From positions 1 through 18,935 of the forward strand of contig CAZAPZ010000026.1 in assembly GCA_964487285.1 (NCBI GenBank): DNA of 18,935 nucleotides. Reading direction: 5' to 3'. Shown here piece by piece: positions 14,453 to 18,935 of the stretch. Both the position numbers and the translations under genes were made by a program. The first letter of the stretch is position 1, and each line of letters opens with the position of its first letter. The notes under the pieces were generated by a model, which did not search any database, was not told where the DNA came from, and saw nothing but the letters and a program-made list of their open reading frames with translations. This DNA comes from CAZAPZ01 sp964487285. Lineage in GTDB: Bacteria; Campylobacterota_A; Desulfurellia; JAADFJ01.

Positions 14453-17044
14453 TTGAATTCATTTGATATAAGAGAGAAATTTCTTTCATACTTTGAAGGA
14501 AAAGGATCAACGCGAGTAAAAAGTGCATCGCTAATACCTCACAATGATCCGACGCTGCTCTTTGTTAATGCCGGAATGGTTCAGTTCAAGAACAGCTTTC
14601 TCGGTAAGGAAAAAAGGGATTATGTTAGGGCAACGAGCTGTCAAAAATGCATACGGGCAGGAGGAAAGCATAACGACCTGGACCAAGTTGGTTACACTGC
14701 CAGACACCACACTTTTTTTGAAATGCTCGGTAATTTTTCATTTGGGGACTATTTCAAGAAGGAGGCTATTGAATTCGGATGGGAATTTGTCACCAAAGAG
14801 ATGGCGATTCCTGAGAAAAAGCTATGGATAACCGTTTATAAGGATGACGATGAGGCGTTTGATCTATGGCACAAGAATATAGGAGTACCAGTATCAAGAA
14901 TTTTGAGATTGGGAGAAAAAGATAACTTCTGGTCTATGGGCGACACAGGTCCGTGCGGTCCATGTTCTGAGATACATATTGATCAGGGAGAAGGCATAGG
15001 ATGCGGTAGATCTGAATGTGGAGTTGACTGCGAATGCGATAGGTTTTTGGAACTCTGGAATCTCGTTTTCATGCAGTTTAACCGTGATGAATCCGGCAAT
15101 ATGACAAAGCTGCCCAAGCCATCTATTGATACTGGTCTTGGATTGGAGCGCTTTACCGCCATAGTAGAGGGCGTTACAAGCAACTATGATACGGATCTGC
15201 TTATGCCCATCATTCAAAAAATTGCCGCCGCTTCGGGTAAAGAGTATGGAGATAATTCAAAAGCTGATATCTCTCTTAGAGTTATATCCGATCATATCAG
15301 AGCGGCGAGTTTTCTTATAGCTGACGGAGTTATTCCTGATAAAACTGGACGCGGCTATGTATTAAGAAGAATAATAAGGCGAGCCGTAAGACATGGTAAA
15401 GTTCTCGGTTTTGATGAACCGTTCTTATGGCAATTTTCAGGATTAGTAAAAGAGATGATGTCGCCGATCTATCCGGAATTGATTCAATATGAAGATATAA
15501 CGATAAAAACTATCGAGGATGAGGAAGAACAATTCCATAGAACGTTGGATATCGGTCTGTCAATTTTGGATAAGGAGCTATCAAAACACTCTTATTTAAA
15601 ATCCGACACCGTTTTTAAACTTTATGACACATACGGATTTCCTACGGATATAACCTGTGACATAGCACGCGAGCATAATATATCCGTTGACATGAATGGA
15701 TTTGAAGCGCTTGTGAACGAACAGCGTTCACGTTCAAAAAAGAGTTGGGCTGGAACGAATGAAACTACGATTAATCCGGTTTATTCTAAAATCGCAGAAA
15801 AAATAGGTAAAACAAAATTTGTAGGCTATAATCTAAACGGAATATTTAATTCTAAAATCGAAGCGCTTGTCGTTGATGGCGAGATCGTTAATACGGCAAA
15901 AGACGGAGATGTTGAAGTTATTACGACAAGTACGCCATTTTATGGAAGATCCGGCGGGCAAATAGGCGATACCGGTTTTATAAAATCGGATAATTTTAAT
16001 ATAAAAGTCAGCGATACGATAAAAGAATCCGGCCTTATAATACAGAAAGGTGAGGTGGTTGACGGGACTGTTTTAACGGGTAGCTCGGCTATTATGATTG
16101 TCAATAAAAAAAGGCGTAATAGTATCAGGGGAAATCATACTGCCACACACCTGCTTCAGGCTGCCTTAAGAACCGTTTTGGGCAAAACGGTTCATCAGGC
16201 AGGATCGCTTGTTACAAATAGCTATTTGAGATTTGATTTCACCTATTCGGATGATATATCCGCAGCTGATTTAAGAAAAGTTGAAATGTTGGTAAACGAT
16301 GAAATATCAAAATCTTGTCCTATTTTGACTTCGGAAACCAGCCTTGATGATGCCATGAAAAGCGGGGCAATGGCTCTTTTTGGTGAGAAATACGGAGAAA
16401 CGGTAAGAATTGTATCTTGTGAAGATTTTTCTAAAGAATTATGCGGTGGCATCCATGTTAATAACAGCGCCGATATAGGCTTATTTGTTATAAAGGGAGC
16501 CAAATCAATTGCAAGCGGTATTAAACGAATTGAGGCTGTAACTGGAAAAACGGCTTTAAACATTCTCTTATCATACAAAGATATTGCTTTAATGCTTTCG
16601 TCTATGATGTCGGTTAAACCTGTAGAACTAAAAGATAAAATCTATGAATTAATAAAAGATGTAAAGGAAAAAGAACGTAAGATTAGATCATTAAAGATAA
16701 CAAAAATAGCAGAAACTTCTAATCTTAAAATAAGTAAAATTAAAAACTACAAGTTCGCATTATTGCAGCTTTCTAATATTAATAGCAAAGAGATTAGAGA
16801 AACAGGTGACAGAGTAAAACAACAGATAAGCAAAGGAATAGTATGCATACTTGATGTAAAAAAACTTTCTATCTTGATAATGACAACAGGTATAGATATC
16901 AACGCAGCAAGCTACCTTAAAAGCGTTTTATTATCTTACGGCGGAAGAGGCGGAGGCACTGAGAGAATGGCTCAAGGAACTATACCAAAGGGTACAAATT
17001 TAGATCGTTTTATTGAATCTCTAAAAAATAAGCTTCGAGAATAA
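14453..17044 (+). CDS. alaS: Alanyl-tRNA synthetase
   Basis: Class II synthetase charging tRNA-Ala, with built-in editing of Ser and Gly (863 aa from TTG 14453; 867 from ATG 14441). The aminoacylation domain shows SLIPHNDPTLLFVNAGMVQFK, RHHTFFEMLGNFSFGDYFK and DTGLGLERF. The editing domain carries the zinc-binding HTATH (H562, H566) and CGGIH (C664, H668). The C-terminal DHHA1 domain ends with GGRGGGTERMAQGTIP. A cysteine-rich stretch, C184, C189, C193 and C195, just before DRFLELWNLVFMQF is absent from E. coli AlaS but is of a kind seen in several other phyla. The TSUP gene starts five bases after the stop. Identification is secure. Confidence 0.97.
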   Translation: MNSFDIREKFLSYFEGKGSTRVKSASLIPHNDPTLLFVNAGMVQFKNSFLGKEKRDYVRATSCQKCIRAGGKHNDLDQVGYTARHHTFFEMLGNFSFGDYFKKEAIEFGWEFVTKEMAIPEKKLWITVYKDDDEAFDLWHKNIGVPVSRILRLGEKDNFWSMGDTGPCGPCSEIHIDQGEGIGCGRSECGVDCECDRFLELWNLVFMQFNRDESGNMTKLPKPSIDTGLGLERFTAIVEGVTSNYDTDLLMPIIQKIAAASGKEYGDNSKADISLRVISDHIRAASFLIADGVIPDKTGRGYVLRRIIRRAVRHGKVLGFDEPFLWQFSGLVKEMMSPIYPELIQYEDITIKTIEDEEEQFHRTLDIGLSILDKELSKHSYLKSDTVFKLYDTYGFPTDITCDIAREHNISVDMNGFEALVNEQRSRSKKSWAGTNETTINPVYSKIAEKIGKTKFVGYNLNGIFNSKIEALVVDGEIVNTAKDGDVEVITTSTPFYGRSGGQIGDTGFIKSDNFNIKVSDTIKESGLIIQKGEVVDGTVLTGSSAIMIVNKKRRNSIRGNHTATHLLQAALRTVLGKTVHQAGSLVTNSYLRFDFTYSDDISAADLRKVEMLVNDEISKSCPILTSETSLDDAMKSGAMALFGEKYGETVRIVSCEDFSKELCGGIHVNNSADIGLFVIKGAKSIASGIKRIEAVTGKTALNILLSYKDIALMLSSMMSVKPVELKDKIYELIKDVKEKERKIRSLKITKIAETSNLKISKIKNYKFALLQLSNINSKEIRETGDRVKQQISKGIVCILDVKKLSILIMTTGIDINAASYLKSVLLSYGGRGGGTERMAQGTIPKGTNLDRFIESLKNKLRE

Positions 17045-17049
17045 TTGAT

Positions 17050-17808
17050 TTGGAATACCCTGTACTAATTTTGATAGGGGCTGTTGCAGGTTTTTTCTCT
17101 TCCTTGCTTGGAATAGGAGGAGGTTTTATTATTGTGCCTGTATTTTTCCTAATCGGCATAAAACCTTCTATAGCAGGAGGCAGCAGCCTTGCTATCACAT
17201 CTATGATCGCTCTTGTCTCTTCAATCAATTATCAAAAACATGGCAATTTTAATAAAAAAGCGGCGATTTATATTGTTTTAGGGGGATTGCCAGGAGCAGC
17301 CATAGGTACAATAACGGTTCATATATTAAATGGTACTAATTTACTAAAAAGTTTTATGTCAATAGGTTTTCTTGTGCTGGTAGTTATAATGTTAATAAGA
17401 ATGCTTTATGATGTAATATGGGATAAAAAACCTGCAAAAAAGAAGACGCAACCTATTTTAATAGGGGTATCAATAGGATTTTTCGTAAGTTTCGTTTCTG
17501 TTATTATGGGCATAGGAGGAGGATTCGCATATATGCCTTCTCTTCTTTATATTTATGGAATGCCTATTCAAGTGGCAACAGGAACAAGCCTTTTTATAAT
17601 CTTTTTTGTTAATTTGATTGCAACAATAGAAAATATCTTTTTAAATCATACAGTATCATTGCTCTATGTAATCTTGACTTTAGCAGGTTCATTTTTAGGG
17701 GTTAAGGCTGCTCATAAAACCAATATTTCCAGTCGAGTGAAAAAACTTTTATTTGTATCTATTCTCTTTATGGTATTTGCTGAAAACCTTACAGCTCTTA
17801 TATTTTAA
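17050..17808 (+). CDS. TSUP-family (TauE/SafE) membrane permease
   Basis: Probable inner-membrane transporter of the TSUP (sulfite exporter TauE/SafE) family; members move sulfite, sulfonates or other small anions, and the substrate cannot be told from sequence. The 252-aa protein has about seven or eight membrane segments in two related halves, each with the family's glycine motif: LLGIGGGFIIVPVFF (about residues 19-33) and IMGIGGGFAYMPSLL (about 154-168). A positively charged DKKPAKKKTQP loop divides the halves. TTG 17050 is the only start giving the normal N-terminus; a weak GAGA lies upstream. It follows alaS by five bases and is probably the last gene of the operon. Confidence 0.88.
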   Translation: MEYPVLILIGAVAGFFSSLLGIGGGFIIVPVFFLIGIKPSIAGGSSLAITSMIALVSSINYQKHGNFNKKAAIYIVLGGLPGAAIGTITVHILNGTNLLKSFMSIGFLVLVVIMLIRMLYDVIWDKKPAKKKTQPILIGVSIGFFVSFVSVIMGIGGGFAYMPSLLYIYGMPIQVATGTSLFIIFFVNLIATIENIFLNHTVSLLYVILTLAGSFLGVKAAHKTNISSRVKKLLFVSILFMVFAENLTALIF

Positions 17809-17864
17809 AAAATATCTATTAATTTCTAAGTTTTGACCAATCTAAGTCTTTTGTGAATTTGAAT

Positions 17865-17894
17865 ATTATGAGGCCACTGCAGTAGTCTCATAAT
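17865..17894. repeat. 30-base near-perfect palindrome, possible terminator of the alaS-TSUP operon
   Basis: The arms ATTATGAGGCCACTG (17865-17879) and CAGTAGTCTCATAAT (17880-17894) are inverted copies with two mismatches, one of which is a G-U pair in RNA. On the plus strand it is followed by CTGTTTTT, so it could act as a rho-independent terminator 56 bases after the TSUP stop. One arm recurs at 2278-2294 in another intergenic region with two differences, which suggests a dispersed repeat or protein-binding site rather than only a terminator. Confidence 0.55.
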
Positions 17895-17975
17895 CTGTTT
17901 TTGGTATGGCAGCCGGTTTCGGCGGCAGCGTTAGGTACATAAAGCTCGGTTACTAAATATATACAATTCATCTGC

Positions 17976-18003
17976 TTGACTATTTGCAAAAAGAGATTAT
18001 ATT
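17976..18003 (+). promoter_or_regulatory. Probable promoter of the copper ATPase gene
   Basis: TTGACT (17976-17981), a 16-base spacer and TATATT (17998-18003) give five-of-six and four- or five-of-six matches to sigma70 boxes. Transcription would start around 18010, inside the C4/G4 inverted repeat, a position suited to repression. Confidence 0.65.
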
Positions 18004-18005
18004 AA

Positions 18006-18034
18006 TTTTACACCCCTCATAGGGGGGTATAAAA
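18006..18034. promoter_or_regulatory. CsoR-like copper-responsive operator
   Basis: An imperfect inverted repeat centred at 18020 pairs TTTTA-C-ACCCC on the left with GGGGT-A-TAAAA on the right. Read on the minus strand the core is TATACCCCCC followed by a G-rich half. This matches the general form of CsoR/RcnR-family operators (TA-rich flanks around C-runs and G-runs). It overlaps the predicted transcription start and lies 27 bases before a copper-type ATPase gene. No csoR gene is visible in the window. Confidence 0.6.
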
Positions 18035-18061
18035 TTAAATTTGCGGAGGGTGAAAGATAAA

Positions 18062-18935
18062 ATGAAAGTAATTGATCCGGTATGTGGTATGAGTATTGAA
18101 GAATCCGATGCGGCTGGCAGTGAAACACATGAAGGTAAAAAATATTATTTTTGCGCAGATAGCTGTCATGACAAATTTATAAAAAATCCCGAATTGTTTG
18201 TTGTCAAAACCGAATCAACGGATGAAAGTTGTGCGGTTTGTGATATTGATACCGCTCCTGCTGCCAAAGTTCTCTCTAAAGAGATCTATACTTGTCCTAT
18301 GCATCCTGAAATAAGGCAGAAGGGTCCGGGTTCGTGTCCTAAATGCGGCATGGCACTTGAACCTCTTGTCCCGAAGCTTTCTGCAAAAACCGAATGGACA
18401 TGTCCTATGCATCCTGAAATCGTTCAGGATAAACCTGGCAGCTGTCCTAAATGCGGCATGGCACTTGAATCAAAAACCGTTAGTACCGAAGAGGAAGAGA
18501 ATCCTGAACTCATTAACATGACACGCAGATTTAAGATAAGTGCTATTTTGACAATACCTGTTCTTATTCTGGCAATGGGCAGACTCATTCCTGGAGTTTC
18601 CTCAATTTTCGCTTTGGCTCCTCCCGAGGTTCTAAAATGGGCTGAATTTATACTTGCCACACCTGTTGTAATTTGGGGAGGATGGCCGTTTTTTGTACTT
18701 TTCTGGCAATCAATCAGGCATTGGAATCTAAATATGTTTACACTGATTGGAAGTGGTGTAGGAGTCGCATATCTTTATAGTGTTGTAGCTCTGGTTTTCC
18801 CAGATATCTTTTTGTCTGAGTTCAGAACCGGTACAGGAGAGGTGGGCGTTTATTTTGAAACGGCTTCTGTTATAGTTACACTTGTTTTGCTGGGGCAGGT
18901 TATGGAACTGAGGGCGAGAGGCAAAACAGGTGCTG
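18062..18935 (+). CDS. Copper-type P1B ATPase with YHS and two CPMHP metal-binding domains, 3' end beyond window
   Basis: N-terminal 291 residues of a heavy-metal exporting P-type ATPase. A YHS domain (about 1-46: DPVCGM, then YYFCADSCHDKF; C8, C31, C35) is followed by two heavy-metal-binding domains: C78-E100 (TCPMHPEI, SCPKCGMALE) and C114-E136, almost identical. Membrane segments follow (about 158-175, 193-215, 223-247, 264-281), with the LGQVMELRARGKT motif that precedes the actuator domain. The CPC metal-translocation motif and phosphorylation site lie past the right edge. This architecture is typical of CopA/CopB-like copper or silver exporters. GGAGGG (18045-18050) precedes the ATG by 11 bases. 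A promoter and CsoR-like operator upstream suggest copper induction. Metal specificity is inferred. Confidence 0.92.
   Translation, partial: MKVIDPVCGMSIEESDAAGSETHEGKKYYFCADSCHDKFIKNPELFVVKTESTDESCAVCDIDTAPAAKVLSKEIYTCPMHPEIRQKGPGSCPKCGMALEPLVPKLSAKTEWTCPMHPEIVQDKPGSCPKCGMALESKTVSTEEEENPELINMTRRFKISAILTIPVLILAMGRLIPGVSSIFALAPPEVLKWAEFILATPVVIWGGWPFFVLFWQSIRHWNLNMFTLIGSGVGVAYLYSVVALVFPDIFLSEFRTGTGEVGVYFETASVIVTLVLLGQVMELRARGKTGA
18293..18469 (+). repeat. Tandem intragenic repeat encoding two metal-binding domains
   Basis: Two segments recur with an offset of exactly 108 bases (36 codons): 18293-18312 equals 18401-18420 (TGTCCTATGCATCCTGAAAT), and 18335-18361 equals 18443-18469 base for base, while the linkers differ. 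Identity at silent positions points to recent duplication or gene conversion. Confidence 0.8.

Noticed and set aside
14894..15217. Minus-strand open frame of 107 codons inside alaS
   Set aside because: It is antisense to the conserved AlaS catalytic domain and shows no recognisable features.
18215..18660. Minus-strand open frames opposite the copper ATPase gene
   Set aside because: The plus frame encodes clear YHS, metal-binding and membrane segments; the reverse frames are shadows.

Overview
The window is a gene-dense stretch of bacterial chromosome, AT-rich by eye, in which every protein gene but one encodes a recognisable family. The gene set and order (hrcA-grpE-dnaK; a pgpA / cinA-like / thpR / recA / pilT-like / recX / alaS run) resemble deltaproteobacteria-like Gram-negative lineages. 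The CIRCE/HrcA heat-shock control, low GC and frequent GTG/TTG starts fit an uncultured low-GC member of such a group. The taxon is an inference; no rRNA is present to settle it.

Left end (1-2308): a leftward heat-shock operon hrcA-grpE-dnaK, dnaK running off the left edge. The genes overlap by 4 and 8 bases. A TTGACA/TATCTT promoter and a CIRCE operator lie directly before hrcA, so HrcA should repress its own operon. A divergent intergenic region then leads rightward to a YIP1-family membrane protein followed with no gap by rmuC (2313-4154).

Centre (4172-17808): after an extended -10 promoter comes a long, tightly packed rightward block: valS, an exported protein of unknown function with FlgT-like and propeller-like regions, argD, pgpA, a short CinA/PncC-type amidohydrolase, thpR, recA, a PilT-like ATPase, recX, alaS and a TSUP permease. 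Most junctions overlap by 4-8 bases or are separated by fewer than 70, suggesting co-transcription and translational coupling. It combines tRNA charging, arginine and phospholipid synthesis, NAD salvage, RNA end processing and recombination. recA has no intergenic region of its own.

Right end (17809-18935): a 253-base intergenic region holds a 30-base near-perfect palindrome (related to a half-site at 2278-2294), a promoter, and a C4/G4 inverted repeat resembling a CsoR copper-repressor operator. It is followed by the start of a copper-type P1B ATPase with a YHS domain and two tandem CPMHP/CPKCGM metal-binding domains; the gene runs off the right edge.

No tRNA, rRNA, CRISPR array, insertion sequence or prophage was seen. 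I found no clearly new multi-gene system. The items most worth a second look are the uncharacterised propeller-like protein, the CinA homologue lacking its usual N-terminal domain, the embedding of recA in an overlapping operon, the dispersed palindrome, and the copper-type operator with its duplicated metal-binding module.
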